Source: Brenneria sp. hezel4-2-4
Lineage (GTDB): Bacteria; Pseudomonadota; Gammaproteobacteria; Enterobacterales; Enterobacteriaceae
Direction of reading: 5' to 3'
DNA length: 64,000 bases
Assembly (NCBI RefSeq): GCF_013155275.1
Contig: NZ_JABJXS010000005.1
Coordinates: 62,001 to 126,000, forward strand
Shown here: piece after piece, positions 1 through 9,761 of the stretch
Layout: each line of letters starts with the position of its first letter
Numbering within the stretch: the stretch's first letter is position 1
The notes under the pieces: generated by a model
The model's database searches: none
Told to the model about the DNA's origin: nothing
The model's input: only the letters and a program-made list of their open reading frames with translations
Translations under genes and position numbers: made by a program

Positions 1-666
1 CATCCATGAGTTACCGGCGGCGTTGGTCACCACGTCGTACATGATGTCCAGCGGAATGCCCGCGCGCGCGGCCAGCGCCATGGCTTCCGCGCCCGCGGCG
101 ATGTGTACGCCGGCCAGCAGTTGATGAATGATTTTTACCGTCGCGCCCAGACCGATCTCATCGCCGACGCGATAAACCTTGCTGGCGACGGCGTCCAGCA
201 CCGGCTGCAATTTTGCAAAGGCCAGATCGGAACCCGCAGCCATCACCGTGATTTCTCCGGCGGCGGCTTTGACGGCGCCACCGGAGACCGGGGCATCCAG
301 CATAATCAATTGATGCCCGGCGAGTCGTTGAGCGATATTCTGGGCGTCCTGCGAGGAAATGGTCGACGACACCATAACCGCCGTGCCGGGTTTCAACTTC
401 CCGGCAACGCCAGGTTCGCCAAACAAAATGCTGTTCACCTGCGCGGCGTTGACAACCAGAAGTACCACGGCATCCAGCTTGTCGGCAAAGGCAGCAATAT
501 CCGTTTCGGCCTGTGCGGCGCCGGCCTGGCGTAAGCGTTCAAGCGCTTGCGAATTAATGTCCACGCCGTAGGTGGTTAATCCGGCTTTGATACAGGACGT
601 CGCCGCGCCAAAGCCCATGGAACCCAAACCGATAACGGCTACGGCATACTCTGATGTTTTTTTCAT
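1..666 (-). CDS. ltnD: L-threonate dehydrogenase (partial, C-terminus outside window)
   Basis: NAD-dependent 3-hydroxyacid dehydrogenase of the HIBADH family. LtnD oxidises L-threonate at C2 in the cytoplasmic four-carbon acid-sugar pathway. The first 222 codons are present; the rest runs off the left edge. The N-terminus carries the Rossmann motif GLGSMGFGAA (near residue 12), then the substrate-loop signature DAPVSGGAVKAAAGE and the catalytic-lysine region VKIIHQLLAGVHIAAGAEA, all close to E. coli YgbJ/LtnD as I recall it. The start is the ATG at 664-666. It is divergent from a YgbI-like DeoR regulator, as in the E. coli ygb cluster, so local control by that regulator is likely. The kinase and isomerase genes of the pathway would lie to the left and are not visible. 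Confidence 0.88.
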   Translation of the reverse strand, partial: MKKTSEYAVAVIGLGSMGFGAATSCIKAGLTTYGVDINSQALERLRQAGAAQAETDIAAFADKLDAVVLLVVNAAQVNSILFGEPGVAGKLKPGTAVMVSSTISSQDAQNIAQRLAGHQLIMLDAPVSGGAVKAAAGEITVMAAGSDLAFAKLQPVLDAVASKVYRVGDEIGLGATVKIIHQLLAGVHIAAGAEAMALAARAGIPLDIMYDVVTNAAGNSWM

Positions 667-740
667 AACTGTCGCCTTTGTTAATTTTAGTGATTATTTG
701 TTCTATGGTGTTAAATATAAGCGTTTATATTGCTATGCAG

Positions 741-756
741 GGTGATTGATATCACA
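741..756. promoter_or_regulatory. CRP-like binding site in the ltnD/ygbI divergent region
   Basis: GGTGA-TTGATA-TCACA matches the cAMP-CRP consensus TGTGA-N6-TCACA with one mismatch and is itself palindromic (GTGA...TCAC). It sits 75 bp upstream of the ltnD start, a usual place for CRP activation of a catabolic gene. This is a match by eye, without binding evidence. Confidence 0.5.
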
Positions 757-891
757 TAAATTAACATCCAAATCGTAAAGATTGTGAGGAAAGCAGGCCC
801 GCGTCGTGGTTTATAGCGTGAATTTATGATAATTATCGTTCTCAAACGCGATAGTTATCACAATATTTATCAAATAAGGATAGGAGCAGGG

Positions 892-1653
892 ATGATCCCA
901 GTAGAACGTCATCAACGTATTCTGGCGCTGGTCGCGGAGCGCGGTGTGGTTAGTATCGCTGAACTGACCGAGCGGCTTGAGGTTTCGCATATGACCGTGC
1001 GGCGGGATGTACAAAAACTGGAACAGGACGGCCTCTTGCTCAGCGTATCCGGCGGGGTGCGTTCTCCGGAGCGCCTGGCGATTGAACCGTCGCATCAGGA
1101 TAAGTCCGTCATGTTCAGCCAACAGAAAGAGGCGATTGGCCGGTTGGCGGCCCGGCAGATCCCGCCGAACAGCTGCATTTATCTGGATGCCGGCACCACC
1201 ACGCTATCGTTGGCGCGCCAACTGGCCGAGCGGGATGACTTATCGATCGTGACCAACGATTTTGTGATTGCGGCCTTTCTTATTGAATCCAGCCAGTGTC
1301 GCATGATCCACACCGGCGGTACGCTATGTCGGGAAAACCGCTCCTGTGTCGGTGAGGCAACCGCGCAGGCGCTGCGCAACCTGTTTATCGATATCGCCTT
1401 TATTTCCGCTTCCTCATGGAGCCTGCGCGGCTTATCCACGCCGAATGAAGACAAAGTGGGGGTGAAACGCGCGGTAGTGACGGCCAGCAGCAAGCGTATT
1501 CTGCTCTGCGACACTTCAAAATACGGCCGCATCGCCACCTATCTGGCCACCCCGCTAACGGTTCTTAACAGTATTATTACCGATAACGGGCTGCCGGGCA
1601 CGGCGAAAGAAACGTTGGGGAAAATGGGGGTTGAGGTGCTGGTGGCGGAATAA
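892..1653 (+). CDS. ygbI: DeoR-family transcriptional regulator (YgbI-like)
   Basis: Predicted regulator of the adjacent L-threonate genes, 253 aa. The N-terminal DeoR helix-turn-helix covers about residues 5-58 (VSIAELTERLEVSHMTVRRD is the recognition region). The C-terminal sensor domain has the DeoR sugar-phosphate-binding signatures YLDAGTTTLSLA and VTNDFVIA, and ends near LLCDTSKYG. I chose the ATG at 892 because it is preceded by AGGAGCAGG and gives the family N-terminus MIPVERHQ; an in-frame ATG at 826 would add 22 codons with no ribosome binding site. Similarity to E. coli YgbI is high along the whole length. It is divergent from ltnD, and the effector is probably a threonate-pathway intermediate (inferred). 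Confidence 0.85.
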   Translation: MIPVERHQRILALVAERGVVSIAELTERLEVSHMTVRRDVQKLEQDGLLLSVSGGVRSPERLAIEPSHQDKSVMFSQQKEAIGRLAARQIPPNSCIYLDAGTTTLSLARQLAERDDLSIVTNDFVIAAFLIESSQCRMIHTGGTLCRENRSCVGEATAQALRNLFIDIAFISASSWSLRGLSTPNEDKVGVKRAVVTASSKRILLCDTSKYGRIATYLATPLTVLNSIITDNGLPGTAKETLGKMGVEVLVAE

Positions 1654-1739
1654 CCCGGCTAAGCGCGGAGGGACTCACACAAAAATGCCTTGTTTGTATT
1701 TTTATATTTAACATGCTGATATTAGATATAAATTTAGTG

Positions 1740-1900
1740 TTTAAACCGGTCACCGCACGGCGTAAGAAATTACGCTGAGGTGGACGTCCCCGCGAATGCG
1801 GCGCAAGCCAGTGCCGCGTCGGGAACGCGTCACTGGCGGTTCGGGAAAGGGGACTACCGCCGAAGGAGCCGCGTCAACGGTCTCAGGCGGCCTGAGCGGT
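1740..1900. other. GC-rich structured intergenic element of unknown identity
   Basis: This block is clearly GC-rich and follows an AT-rich stretch (about 1680-1740), between two convergent genes. It holds several strong hairpins: GCGTAA/TTACGC closing a GAAA loop (1760-1775); GCCAGTG/CACTGGC enclosing CGCGT/ACGCG with one mismatch (1807-1837); CGGT/ACCG (1837-1859); and CTCAGG/CCTGAG (1881-1895). ACCGC near 1751 can pair with GCGGT near 1896 to close the whole block. No coding frame stands out and there is no U-run. It could be a structured RNA on either strand or one copy of a dispersed repeat. I could not assign it to a known family. Confidence 0.4.
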
Positions 1901-1914
1901 AAATCAATCGGCCT

Positions 1915-3573
1915 TTAGAATGACTCCCAATTCTGCGCGCTGGACTGACCGGCCAGTTTCAGCGTCGGCGTTTGCGCCGGACGACCGGCCTTCTGCGCAG
2001 GAATTCTACCCACATCCTCGCCGCTCAAACGGAAAGTACTCATCAACTCAACCAGACGTCTGGCCTGATCGCTCAGGCTGTCCGCGGCGGTAGCGGACTC
2101 TTCTACCAGCGCAGCGTTCTGCTGCGTGACTTCATCCAACTGGTTAACCGCATCATTTACCTGGGAGATCCCCTGGGACTGTTCACGGGTCGTTACGCCG
2201 ATTTCACCCAGCAACTCCGCGACGCGGCGTACCTGCTCGACGATTTCGCCCATCGTGGTTCCGGCTTCATTGACCAAATGTGAACCGTTTTCCACCTTTT
2301 GTACGCTCTCGCCAATCAGATCCTTGATCTCTTTGGCGGCGGATGCGGAACGCTGCGCCAGCGAACGCACCTCGCCGGCGACGACGGCGAAGCCGCGCCC
2401 CTGTTCACCGGCGCGAGCGGCTTCCACCGCGGCATTCAACGCCAGAATATTGGTCTGGAAAGCAATGCCGTCAATAACGCCGATAATGTCGCCAATCTTA
2501 CGTGAACTGGCGGAAATATCTCCCATCGTGGCGACCACATTGCTGACCACGGTCCCACCTTTGGTCGCCGTGGCGCTGGCCGCGTTGGCCAGTTCCGATG
2601 CCATGGTGACGGTATCCGTATTCTGTTTGATGGTCGTATGCATCTGCTCCATGGAGGCCGCGGTCTGTTGCAAATTAGAGGCCTGTTCTTCGGTGCGCTG
2701 ACTTAAATCGGTGTTGCCTATCGCAATCTGGCCGGCGCCGGTGGCAATCGATTCGCTGCTCTGACGCACCTGATTTACCGTATGGCTCAGGCCGTCGCGC
2801 ATGGCCGCCATCGCCGCCAGAACGCTGCTGGTATCGCCCGGACGTAACTGGACTTCCAACGCCAGATTGCCCTGCGCCACCTGTTGCGCGATTTCAACCG
2901 CATACGTGGGTTCGCCGCCCAGTTGCTTCTTAATCTTGTAGGTAATTCCCCAGGCAACCAGCCCGCCCAACAGCGCCACCAACGCCGCTATGATGAGCAT
3001 TAATGAACCCGCGGTGCGCGCCTGATGTTCTGATGCGTTTGCGGTATCAATGGTCAGCGTCGCCTGGTAGGTGACCATTTCACCCAACGCGTTAAAAATA
3101 CCGTCCTGCGCATCTTGCAACTCGCCGAACAGTATATTACGCGTTTCCTCAAGCTGCCCCGACATCCCCACGCTAATCGATTTGTTTACCGTCTCAATAT
3201 AAGACGGTATGAGTTTTTCCAGGTTTTGCGTGCGCGTCCGGGCTTCTGGCGAGATGGTGTTCTCCCGGATCTGCGTAAACAATTCGGCATTACGTGCCTG
3301 TAACCTGACAATACGTTGCCTCTGTTCTTCCATCTCCTGCCGATCGTCCATCAGCGCAATGTTCCTGATAACGCGCGACAGGGTATTGATGTTGTCTTTA
3401 ACCTCCTGCATCAACAGCAGATTGTTGATACGCACCTGTGACAACTGGATATTGCCGCCCAGTTCTGCCAGTTGCATACGGCCAAACAGGGAGACAACAA
3501 AACCAATCAGGATAATGACGGCAAAGCCTGACCCTAGCATTGTTCCCAATTTCATGTTTTTTAAAAAATTCAT
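1915..3573 (-). CDS. methyl-accepting chemotaxis protein (Tsr/Tar type)
   Basis: Inner-membrane chemoreceptor, 552 aa, a typical length for an enteric MCP. The order is TM1 (about residues 10-30), a periplasmic four-helix-bundle ligand domain, TM2 (about 187-210), HAMP (about 211-265), then the long cytoplasmic coiled coil. The highly conserved hairpin tip is present ([20 protein letters not shown]), as are flanking methylation-helix segments. The last five residues are NWESF, an NWETF-like tether for CheR/CheB, which marks it as a probable high-abundance receptor able to support its own adaptation. The ligand cannot be read from the sequence. It stands alone; no che or fla genes are nearby. 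Confidence 0.92.
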   Translation of the reverse strand: MNFLKNMKLGTMLGSGFAVIILIGFVVSLFGRMQLAELGGNIQLSQVRINNLLLMQEVKDNINTLSRVIRNIALMDDRQEMEEQRQRIVRLQARNAELFTQIRENTISPEARTRTQNLEKLIPSYIETVNKSISVGMSGQLEETRNILFGELQDAQDGIFNALGEMVTYQATLTIDTANASEHQARTAGSLMLIIAALVALLGGLVAWGITYKIKKQLGGEPTYAVEIAQQVAQGNLALEVQLRPGDTSSVLAAMAAMRDGLSHTVNQVRQSSESIATGAGQIAIGNTDLSQRTEEQASNLQQTAASMEQMHTTIKQNTDTVTMASELANAASATATKGGTVVSNVVATMGDISASSRKIGDIIGVIDGIAFQTNILALNAAVEAARAGEQGRGFAVVAGEVRSLAQRSASAAKEIKDLIGESVQKVENGSHLVNEAGTTMGEIVEQVRRVAELLGEIGVTTREQSQGISQVNDAVNQLDEVTQQNAALVEESATAADSLSDQARRLVELMSTFRLSGEDVGRIPAQKAGRPAQTPTLKLAGQSSAQNWESF

Positions 3574-4096
3574 AATGTTCCTTGGTGTTGAATATCTGCC
3601 GACAGATCCGCTTGCCGAGATATGTCTGTGTAATTGTTTTACATGGGGACGTTAGACAAGCTGTTGTTAAGAACTTGTTATTTATTCACGTCATACCTGA
3701 TGAACTCGGGTATCGGGCAGTCAGTGATGAATAAGGAGTATAAGTGAGCGGCCAACAAATCTATTGTTGGATAAATGAGCGAAAACAGGCCTGATTGTCG
3801 CCATACAATAGTGAAAATCTGCATATGTAAAAATATTGATCGTCATTGACTATTGCTATAGCGCAATCATGCTCGTAAAACTCGTACCCTGTCACAGAAG
3901 CGGCGCGCTTTTTCGCCATGCAGTCTGCATTTGTCAGCGCTGTTTGGTCTGCAACCCAAACCGTCATAGGGTGAGCGCGAGTTGACGTTTGAGGCCGGGG
4001 CGGAGCATATTCAGTTGGCAACACGCACGACTGGCGGCATTTGTCCGCACAGTCATGGTATTGGTTTGATTCGCAAAGCGGATTACGGATGGAACA
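3574..4096. other. intergenic region without a clear gene
   Basis: This gap of about 520 bp lies between the divergent MCP and ugpQ genes and should contain both promoters. Two imperfect or short hairpins are visible: ATACCTGA/TCGGGTAT (3691-3711) and CCAACAA/TTGTTGG (3752-3770). I did not find a convincing flagellar sigma-28 promoter before the MCP gene. Confidence 0.6.
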
Positions 4097-4846
4097 ATGG
4101 AAGATACCTGGCCATATCCGGCGATTGTCGCCCATCGCGGCGGCGGTTCACTGGCACCTGAAAACACGCTGGCGGCGATTGATGTGGGCGCCAGTTTCGG
4201 TCACAAGATGATCGAATTTGACGCCAAGCTGTCGCGGGACGGCGAGATCTTTTTACTGCATGACGACACGCTTGAGCGAACCAGCAACGGTTGGGGGATT
4301 GCGGGCGATCTGCCGTGGGACAAATTAGTCGGGCTGGATGTCGGCGGCTGGTACGGTAAACAGTTTGCCGGCGAACGGTTGCCGCTGTTATCCGAAGTGG
4401 CGACGCGCTGTGAGAAATACGCGATGGCGGCCAATATTGAAATTAAACCCACCACCGGCCGCGAGCGGGAAACCGGGCGGCTGGTCGCCCTGGCCGCGCG
4501 TCGGCTCTGGCGAGATCACCCCGTCGCACCGCTGCTGTCGTCATTCTCGGCGCAGGCGCTGGAGGCGGCCCGGCAGGCGGTTCCCGAGCTTCCTCGCGGC
4601 CTGCTGCTGGATAAATGGAACGACGACTGGCAAACCCTGACGCAACGTTTAGGGTGCGTATCGCTCCACCTTAATCATCAACGGCTGACGGCGGAACGGA
4701 CGGCGTTACTGAAAGCCGCCGGGCTGCGGATTCTGGCATATACCGTGAACCAACCTGCCCGGGCGCGAACATTACTTGATTGGGGCGTTGACTGTATCTG
4801 CACTGACCGGATAGATTTGATCGGGGCGGGCTTTGCTGCCGGTTGA
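4097..4846 (+). CDS. ugpQ: glycerophosphodiester phosphodiesterase
   Basis: Cytoplasmic GDPD-family enzyme, 249 aa, hydrolysing glycerophosphodiesters to sn-glycerol 3-phosphate and an alcohol. The family motifs are intact: AHRGGG with LAPENT near the N-terminus (catalytic histidine and metal ligands), [20 protein letters not shown] (acidic metal ligands and second histidine), NIEIKPT and the C-terminal [10 protein letters not shown]. Similarity to E. coli UgpQ is strong along the full length. In E. coli it ends the ugpBAECQ uptake operon; here the transporter genes are absent upstream, so it is probably transcribed alone. The ribosome binding site before the ATG is weak. Confidence 0.93.
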   Translation: MEDTWPYPAIVAHRGGGSLAPENTLAAIDVGASFGHKMIEFDAKLSRDGEIFLLHDDTLERTSNGWGIAGDLPWDKLVGLDVGGWYGKQFAGERLPLLSEVATRCEKYAMAANIEIKPTTGRERETGRLVALAARRLWRDHPVAPLLSSFSAQALEAARQAVPELPRGLLLDKWNDDWQTLTQRLGCVSLHLNHQRLTAERTALLKAAGLRILAYTVNQPARARTLLDWGVDCICTDRIDLIGAGFAAG

Positions 4847-4894
4847 AATCCGCCCGTTGTTGCGATTAGCGCCGGTTAATAAGGAAGTGGCTCG

Positions 4895-5851
4895 ATGCCC
4901 GCATTTATTAGTTCGCTCTGGCACCAGATTTTCCTTTCTTTACCACTATTTGTGTTGATCATGCTGGGTTATGGCCTAATCCGCTTCGGAAAATGGCCGA
5001 CGACCATTACCGACGGCATGAGCCGCTTCGTCTTCTCCGTCGCCATGCCGGCGATGTTATTCCGCATGATGTGCGATTTTGCCCAGCGTCCGACGGTTGA
5101 CGCCCGCCTGCTGATCGCGTTCTTCGGCAGTTGCCTGATCGTTTTCGTGCTGGGCCGCATCGTGGCGCGTAAGATTTTTCATCTGGATGGCGTTTCCGGC
5201 TCGGTTTTCGCGCTGAGCGGCATCTTCTCCAACAATGTGATGCTGGGATTACCGATCGCCACGCTGTTGCTGGGTGAGGAGGCGGTGCCTTCCGTCGCCC
5301 TGGTGGTGGTGTTCAACGGCCTGATCCTCTGGACGCTGGTGACGGTATCCGTTGAGTGGGCGCGCAATGGCGCGCTCTCTCTGCAAGGCTTCACCAAAAC
5401 CGCGCTGGGGGTACTGAAAAACCCGCTGATTATCGGTATTCTTTCCGGGACGGCGTTCAGTCTGACCGGCTTGACGCTGCCGTCTTACGTCGATAAGCCA
5501 TTGGTCATGGTGGGCCAGATTGCGGTGCCGCTGTCGCTGATTGCGCTCGGTATGGGACTGGCTGAATACCGTATTCGCGACGGCTGGCAAATCAGCACGG
5601 CGATCTGTTTCATCAAATTGCTGGTACAGCCGCTGGTGATCTGGCTGCTGGCGATGGCGCTGGGCCTGCCGGAAATGGAAACCCGGGCCGTGGTGCTGCT
5701 GGGATCGATGGCGGTGGGCGTAAACATTTATCTGATGTCGCGCCAGTTTAATGCACTGGGCGGTCCGGTGGCGTCCAGCCTGTTGCTCTCGACGGCGCTG
5801 GCCGCCCTGACCACCCCGCTGATCCTGACGCTGATGGGCGTGCGTCTTTAA
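4895..5851 (+). CDS. AEC-family (auxin efflux carrier-type) transporter
   Basis: Inner-membrane transporter of the AEC/MdcF-YfdV family, 318 aa, with about ten hydrophobic segments in two five-helix halves separated near residues 160-175. Characteristic stretches are LPLFVLIMLGYGLIRFG at the start, SNNVMLGLPIA in the crossover helix of the first half, and PLSLIALGMGLAEY in the second. Bacterial members move malonate or other organic acids, but substrate cannot be predicted here. A good ribosome binding site (AAGGAAG) supports the ATG at 4895. It follows ugpQ by 48 bp on the same strand, so co-transcription is possible. Confidence 0.85.
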   Translation: MPAFISSLWHQIFLSLPLFVLIMLGYGLIRFGKWPTTITDGMSRFVFSVAMPAMLFRMMCDFAQRPTVDARLLIAFFGSCLIVFVLGRIVARKIFHLDGVSGSVFALSGIFSNNVMLGLPIATLLLGEEAVPSVALVVVFNGLILWTLVTVSVEWARNGALSLQGFTKTALGVLKNPLIIGILSGTAFSLTGLTLPSYVDKPLVMVGQIAVPLSLIALGMGLAEYRIRDGWQISTAICFIKLLVQPLVIWLLAMALGLPEMETRAVVLLGSMAVGVNIYLMSRQFNALGGPVASSLLLSTALAALTTPLILTLMGVRL

Positions 5852-5863
5852 GCGGCCAACCGG

Positions 5864-6166
5864 TTAAGGGGTTTGCCGGGGCTGAGTCGGCAGCATCTTT
5901 TGCTGGGTGCTGCGTTGCCGCTCCTGTTCCAACTGCTGCTGTCGTTGCTGCTGCAACTGGGTATTGCGTTGCTGTAGCTGTTGGTTCAGTTGCTGCTTCT
6001 GCCCCTGCTGGTTCTGTTGCATGCGCTGCTGTAGCTGCTTCTGGCTGCTAATGCCGTTTTCATACTGCTGCTGCGCCGATGGCGTCTGCGGATTGGCGGC
6101 CTGGCCGGCCAGCGGCAGCAAAAACAGCACAGAAAGCAGCGTCGTCAGTGTGAATGGATACTTCAT
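5864..6166 (-). CDS. yhhA: YhhA-like glutamine-rich exported protein (DUF2756)
   Basis: Small exported protein of 100 aa. It has a clear signal peptide (MKYPFTLTTLLSVLFLLPLAGQA, cleavage after about residue 23), followed by an almost continuous low-complexity helix very rich in Gln, Arg and Leu (repeats such as QQLQQRNTQLQQQRQQ). This matches the E. coli YhhA family, whose gene also lies next to ugpQ; there the order is ugpQ-yhhA-ggt, whereas here ggt is about 45 kb away. The function is unknown; the mature part is probably a periplasmic coiled coil. It is convergent with the AEC transporter, 12 bp apart. Confidence 0.82.
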   Translation of the reverse strand: MKYPFTLTTLLSVLFLLPLAGQAANPQTPSAQQQYENGISSQKQLQQRMQQNQQGQKQQLNQQLQQRNTQLQQQRQQQLEQERQRSTQQKMLPTQPRQTP

Positions 6167-6383
6167 CTTCGATCCTCCACGGCACGGAATGTGCCAAAAC
6201 CGTCATTTCGCCCGGGCCGATACCCATTCAGGTAAATCATTGGCCCGTCGCTTATAGTGTAACCGTCAATAGTGAAAACGTCCTGCGGAGTAATCCGCAT
6301 TGCCTGACCGTTCAGGTTTTGGGTTACTTTGATGGAATGTTATATACTGCCGACAGAATTTTTCTGGTCATTGAAGTCACTCC

Positions 6384-6848
6384 ATGTTTCATATTGCGCT
6401 CTATGAGCCACAAATAGCCCCGAATACCGGTAATATTATCCGTTTGGCCGCCAACAACGGCTGCACGCTTCATCTGATTGAACCGCTGGGCTTTGATTTT
6501 GAAGAGAAGAAGCTGCGCCGGGCCGGGCTGGATTACCATGATTTAGCCAACGTTCGCCGTCATAAAAACTATCAGGACTTTCTGGCGACGGTGGCAGGGC
6601 TGCGTATTTTTGCCTGCACCACCAAAGGCAGCCGCCCTTACGATCGGCCGGACTATCAGCCCGGAGACGTACTGCTGTTCGGCTCGGAAACGGCCGGACT
6701 GCCCGATGAGATCCGCAATGGCTTTGCGCCGGACTTCCGTATCCGCATCCCCATGCAACCGGAGAGCCGCAGCCTGAATTTATCTAATGCGGTTGCCATT
6801 ATCAGCTACGAAGCCTGGCGGCAGAACGGCTTTGGCGGCCGCGTTTAA
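6384..6848 (+). CDS. trmL: tRNA (cytidine/uridine-34-2'-O)-methyltransferase
   Basis: SPOUT-class enzyme of 154 aa that 2'-O-methylates the wobble nucleotide of tRNA-Leu(CmAA) and tRNA-Leu(cmnm5UmAA) using S-adenosylmethionine. The trefoil-knot motifs are intact: the N-terminal [18 protein letters not shown], the SAM-binding [11 protein letters not shown], and the C-terminal [18 protein letters not shown]. Length and sequence agree with E. coli TrmL/YibK. Its stop codon overlaps the stop of the convergent DUF3142 gene by 4 nt. Confidence 0.95.
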   Translation: MFHIALYEPQIAPNTGNIIRLAANNGCTLHLIEPLGFDFEEKKLRRAGLDYHDLANVRRHKNYQDFLATVAGLRIFACTTKGSRPYDRPDYQPGDVLLFGSETAGLPDEIRNGFAPDFRIRIPMQPESRSLNLSNAVAIISYEAWRQNGFGGRV

Positions 6849-7612
6849 TCGCCTGCGCCAGGGCGTTGTTTTTCCGGCGGCGGATTTAGCAGAAAAACAA
6901 CCTCGCCGCGATAGTAGGGAGACGCCGCAAGGCGCTGTTGCCATGCCCTGTCCCACTTACCGTGCTGCACCAACCCCAGCCGGAAAGGGATCGTCAACTT
7001 CATCAAGGCCGGCAGATAGTCGGCATAACGGGTAACCGTATTGCGCCCCTGATAGGTTTGCACCACCAGTTCGTCAACGCTGTCATGCAGTCGGTTCAGT
7101 TCGGCCGCGTCGCCGGTTTTCGCCCAGTCGAGCAGCCCGGTGATGCTCAGCCGGCAGTCTTCCGGCACTCTTTTTCGCAACTGTCGCAGAAACGCCACAT
7201 ATCCCGCCAGTTGGTGGCTTTTGGCGTCAAAGTCGATTTGAATTCCCGGCGCCTGATTGCCATGGCGACGCCAGCTTTCCCGCAGTTTCAGCATACGGTT
7301 GAGGTGATTATCAGACAGTTCCAGCGTGGTCAGCCGGAAAGAAAGCCATAGATGGGTTACGCGTAATTTGCTGGCGGGGATCCCCTGACGAAGAAAAACA
7401 CGCTTTCCCTGCCGACGGGCGATCTCGCCCTGATGAAGATACAGCGTATCGGCTTGATGTAGCACCGGCTGCGGCCGCACCGCCGCCCACAGCCAGAAAG
7501 CCCGATAGTGCGCGGCATTAACGCTGCCGGCCTGAACCGCGACGCTGACCGACAGCAGCCAGGCCAGCGCTATCGCCCGGCCTACCAGTAATATTTGAGC
7601 CGCCCTGCCCAC
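6845..7612 (-). CDS. DUF3142-like exported protein, last gene of an apparent cpxRA-linked operon
   Basis: Protein of 255 aa with an N-terminal hydrophobic segment that reads as a signal peptide or anchor (about residues 8-28, ending VAVQAG). The body has the look of a TIM-barrel-like DUF3142 protein: [10 protein letters not shown], then [19 protein letters not shown] and [10 protein letters not shown], the last three resembling barrel strands that carry acidic or aromatic residues. No enzymatic activity is established for the family as far as I know. Its start lies inside the end of the upstream 723-aa gene (31-nt overlap, different frame), so the two are very probably translated from one message. 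Confidence 0.65.
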   Translation of the reverse strand: MGRAAQILLVGRAIALAWLLSVSVAVQAGSVNAAHYRAFWLWAAVRPQPVLHQADTLYLHQGEIARRQGKRVFLRQGIPASKLRVTHLWLSFRLTTLELSDNHLNRMLKLRESWRRHGNQAPGIQIDFDAKSHQLAGYVAFLRQLRKRVPEDCRLSITGLLDWAKTGDAAELNRLHDSVDELVVQTYQGRNTVTRYADYLPALMKLTIPFRLGLVQHGKWDRAWQQRLAASPYYRGEVVFLLNPPPEKQRPGAGD

Positions 7613-9753
7613 GGCGTGCCTTTAAACTCGGTTTTCAGCCTGGTAAACCAGGCCTTGCGCGTGGCTTTGCCGATCTCCTGCCGACCGCAGTCATTGTGTC
7701 CGCTGGGAGCGTAGCAGTAGACGGCCCGGTAGAGCGCGTAGCTTTTATCTTCCGGCGGCGCATTGGGATCGGCGATCACCCGCAGATAGCCATCCAGTCG
7801 GTTATATTCCTGGCCGGTAAACCGGGTCGGCGCGTTGATTAACTCATCCAGCATATTGCTCTCGCCCCAGTCAAAGCCGACGACATTGCCGGTGCGCAGG
7901 AAAAATTCGCCGAGGCAGTTGCTGGCCCGCGCATCGTCAGGGTGCTGACTCAACCGGTTCACCACCGCATTCAGCGCCGGACATTGATACCCTTCTTCGG
8001 CATCGCCGCCGTCCCAGTCAAACACCGCCAGGTTTTCCCGGCTCCAACTGATGTTTTCCGACTCTTTCAGCGGAGAGATGGCTTTTCTCAACTCAATGTC
8101 TTTGAGGTAGCCGGCATAATCGGCATGCGTCAGTGATTTTGTCAGCAAGGTATGCAGGGCAATGGCGCGTTCCTCATGCGTCTGCTGTGGGCCGGTTTGC
8201 TGGCGGAGCAGGTCGGCGCCGGCGCTGGTTTTTAACACCGCGGAACGAAAACGCAGATTTTTAACCGGGCTGTCGGCGGCGAATACGGCTTCCGGGCGGC
8301 CCGCCTTCGCCAGCGTCTCGGCCAGCGCGAGTTGCAGGAACTGCTGCTGGGTATAATTCGTTTTCAGCGTCAGCAGGCGGCGCCAGTGCATTTCGGCGTC
8401 CTCCCACTGCCTCTGCTGCTGGAACGCTTTTCCGCGCAGCACTTGCAAACTAAAACGGGTGGTATCGGTGAGATCGTCATCTTTAGCGGCAGGAATGCTG
8501 TTTATCACCGCGGCATAATCTTTCAGGTGATAAAACCGCCAGGCGGCCTGTAGATAGCTGAATTCCGTTTGCATACCCGCATGGTCAAACAACGCTTGCT
8601 GGCTTGCCAATTCTTGCGCGGATAAGGCCGGTAATTGCATCCAGCCATCGTCGGCGCGCAGGCGCTTAAGATCCTGCACCAGCATTAACAGCGGACTCTC
8701 CGGCGAGGTGGTGAATTTGCCATTTTCCAGCAGTTTGTTATCAATCTCATTACTCAGCGCCTGTAACTCACTGACGCTGTCGGCATGGCTCAGCGCCTGA
8801 TGGTAGGTTTTCGGTAATGCATTCAGATCGCCGATTAGCCAGTACGCCCGCCGATAAAGGCCCTGCGCGGAATCGGCGTATCGTCCTTGCGGATACTGCT
8901 TCAGATAGTCGTCAATCCGCCGTATGGCGAGCAGCCCGACGTTTTTATCGGCCTTGCCGGCATCGAACATATTGTACTCGTCCAACGCATGCTGCATCGA
9001 TTGGTTAATCGCCACCCGTATCAGCATATAGCGCGCCGTTTCGGCAACCCATGGCTGGTCGACCTGGGTCAGTGACTGAAACCCCGTTTCCGCCCGATCA
9101 AATTCACCCTGATAGAAAGCAAACGCAGCGATCAGATAGCGCTTAAGTTCCCCCGCGCGGCCGTCGTCAGGCAGGCCGCCAAGCTCGGTTGACAACGCGG
9201 CGGCCTGATAATCCGCCGATAGCATATTCACCCGCGCCTGAGCCAGCAGCGTACGCTGCGCATCCGTCAGTTGCCGATCCGCCAGCAGTACATCAAAGAA
9301 CGTTGCAACGGTTGAGACCGTATTCGAGAGTTGCCGTCCCTCGCTACCGCCGGGACTCAGTATCCTGAGCGTTTCCCGGGTCGCGGGGGATAAATGAAGC
9401 TGCTGTGTTTTGTTTTGCAGCGAACGCTCTTCCGCCAGCTCCGCGGGCGTCGCAGATGAAGACGTTTCTTCTGTCGCCGCCAACCCCATCACACGGTAGG
9501 CCGTGAACGGATCGATGCGCGTATGCGCCTGATCGGGCACAGGCTGAGGAACGGGCAGTGCGATATGACTGCGACTGCTCTGCAATAACATCAGGTTGGT
9601 TCGGGTGTCGTTATCCGGCGCCAGATAAGGAAATGCGGCTATCCCGCACTCTTCGTCGAAAAAACCACATATCCCATCGCTGGAGCTGAGTACCGGAGCG
9701 CTGAATAATGTGGTCAGCAAACCAACCAGCAGCGTCATGCCTTTCATGTGCAT
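7582..9753 (-). CDS. uncharacterised large exported helical (TPR-like) protein downstream of cpxA
   Basis: Protein of 723 aa that I do not recognise by name. A signal peptide (about residues 1-23, ending APVLSSS) indicates export. Two close cysteine pairs follow early (ICGFFDEECG), with others near the C-terminus (QCPALNA, NCLGEF, CYAPSGHNDCGR), suggesting disulfides in the periplasm. Residues about 160-480 are helical repeats resembling TPR/Sel1 units (for example FAFYQGEFDRAETGFQSL and AWRFYHLKDYAAVI). The start is 8 bp after the cpxA stop, so it is likely the third gene of a cpxR-cpxA transcript. This suggests a role in envelope quality control; that is inference. Confidence 0.7.
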   Translation of the reverse strand: MHMKGMTLLVGLLTTLFSAPVLSSSDGICGFFDEECGIAAFPYLAPDNDTRTNLMLLQSSRSHIALPVPQPVPDQAHTRIDPFTAYRVMGLAATEETSSSATPAELAEERSLQNKTQQLHLSPATRETLRILSPGGSEGRQLSNTVSTVATFFDVLLADRQLTDAQRTLLAQARVNMLSADYQAAALSTELGGLPDDGRAGELKRYLIAAFAFYQGEFDRAETGFQSLTQVDQPWVAETARYMLIRVAINQSMQHALDEYNMFDAGKADKNVGLLAIRRIDDYLKQYPQGRYADSAQGLYRRAYWLIGDLNALPKTYHQALSHADSVSELQALSNEIDNKLLENGKFTTSPESPLLMLVQDLKRLRADDGWMQLPALSAQELASQQALFDHAGMQTEFSYLQAAWRFYHLKDYAAVINSIPAAKDDDLTDTTRFSLQVLRGKAFQQQRQWEDAEMHWRRLLTLKTNYTQQQFLQLALAETLAKAGRPEAVFAADSPVKNLRFRSAVLKTSAGADLLRQQTGPQQTHEERAIALHTLLTKSLTHADYAGYLKDIELRKAISPLKESENISWSRENLAVFDWDGGDAEEGYQCPALNAVVNRLSQHPDDARASNCLGEFFLRTGNVVGFDWGESNMLDELINAPTRFTGQEYNRLDGYLRVIADPNAPPEDKSYALYRAVYCYAPSGHNDCGRQEIGKATRKAWFTRLKTEFKGTPWAGRLKYYW

Positions 9754-9761
9754 ATTGCAAT

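Noticed and set aside
826-846. Fur-like sequence TGATAATTATCGTTCTC before the DeoR-family regulator
   Set aside because: Only half of the 19-bp Fur consensus is matched and there is no link to iron in the neighbouring genes.
1740-1900. Possible cobalamin or lysine riboswitch (GGGAAAGGGG and CCGCCGAAGG look like riboswitch core pieces)
   Set aside because: The order of the pieces does not follow either consensus, and no gene lies downstream on the plus strand in the right orientation. Reported only as a structured element.
3590-3640. Flagellar sigma-28 promoter before the chemoreceptor gene
   Set aside because: TAAA-like and GCCGATAA-like elements are present but not at the required 15-bp spacing.
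3744-3794. Possible 16-residue leader peptide starting GTG with AAGGAG upstream
   Set aside because: Very short, no conservation can be shown, and it lies about 300 bp before ugpQ without an attenuator structure.
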